22,887 bases of DNA from Beroe ovata. Taxonomy: Eukaryota > Ctenophora > Nuda > Beroida > Beroidae. Positions 22,750-22,887 of this stretch are shown here, piece after piece. The stretch is from positions 92,398 to 115,284 of the forward strand of contig CAMPET010000210.1 in assembly GCA_946803715.1 (NCBI GenBank), written 5' to 3'. Each line of letters starts with the position of its first letter. Position 1 is the stretch's first letter. Under the pieces are notes generated by a model that was not told the origin of the DNA, did no database searches, and saw only the letters and a list, made by a program, of their open reading frames with translations. A program made the translations under genes and the position numbers.

Positions 22750-22887
22750 CTGACACCACTGAGTGACTCTGACGTAGGAATTCTGACTATGGAATTCGTT
22801 GACACCACTTTCCGTGACGATAGGGGTTCTCATTCGTCACAACTCTCTGACACCACTGAATGACTATGACGTAGGAATTCTGACTAT
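22750..22887. repeat. Roughly 48-bp tandem repeat, cut by the window end
   Basis: Three units start at 22750, 22799 and 22847, each with TGACACCACT. Units 1 and 3 agree over 41 bases with two differences (GACGTAGGAATTCTGACTAT is shared); unit 2 is diverged. It follows the last supported exon and may continue beyond the window. In one frame the units read as Asp/Ser/Thr-rich peptide, but this does not connect to the exon frame before it. Confidence 0.8.

Overview
The window is nuclear DNA from an animal, most likely an invertebrate. Its genes are split by short GT...AG introns (about 70 to 1000 bases). It carries CA/GT microsatellites and an intronless seven-transmembrane receptor, and two genes are clear metazoan orthologues. 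I cannot name the phylum. Nothing here looks bacterial, viral or CRISPR-like. Three isolated N characters (7821, 8688, 16809) mark places where assembled pieces were joined, and the sequence around each suggests redundant or misjoined haplotypes.

Layout: 1-3061 is mostly non-coding, with a GT repeat, a weak candidate pair of small exons, a TATA-like site, and a GC-rich patch with a perfect 16-bp-arm hairpin before the first gene. 3062-5254 (+) is a complete eight-exon ethanolamine-phosphate cytidylyltransferase (PCYT2), 368 residues, with a poly(A) signal at 5514. 5913-7707 (+) is the first four exons of a flotillin-1-like gene; the rest of the gene is absent and the piece ends at the N at 7821. 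7822-8687 is a second, slightly diverged copy of 8691-9549, carrying the 3' part of the receptor gene. The full receptor (minus, 10034-9075) is a 319-residue rhodopsin-class-like GPCR. 10035-12147 has no supported gene.

12322-22726 (+) is one long gene whose 19 reconstructed exons join in phase into about 1030 residues of low-complexity Ser/Pro-rich protein. I do not recognise it. It contains a polybasic stretch and many tyrosine motifs, several of the pY-x-N (Grb2 SH2) type, so I read it as a possible phosphotyrosine docking protein or the cytoplasmic part of a receptor. One of its exons is present twice (15997-16129 and 16812-16944), and the following intron holds a tandem array with near-identical 553-bp units. 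The window ends in a roughly 48-bp repeat.

The genes do not form a pathway. PCYT2 makes CDP-ethanolamine for phosphatidylethanolamine, flotillin is a membrane-microdomain scaffold, the GPCR is a surface receptor, and the last protein may be a signalling scaffold. No co-regulation is visible, and joins at the N characters mean that the order flotillin-GPCR-last gene is not certain.
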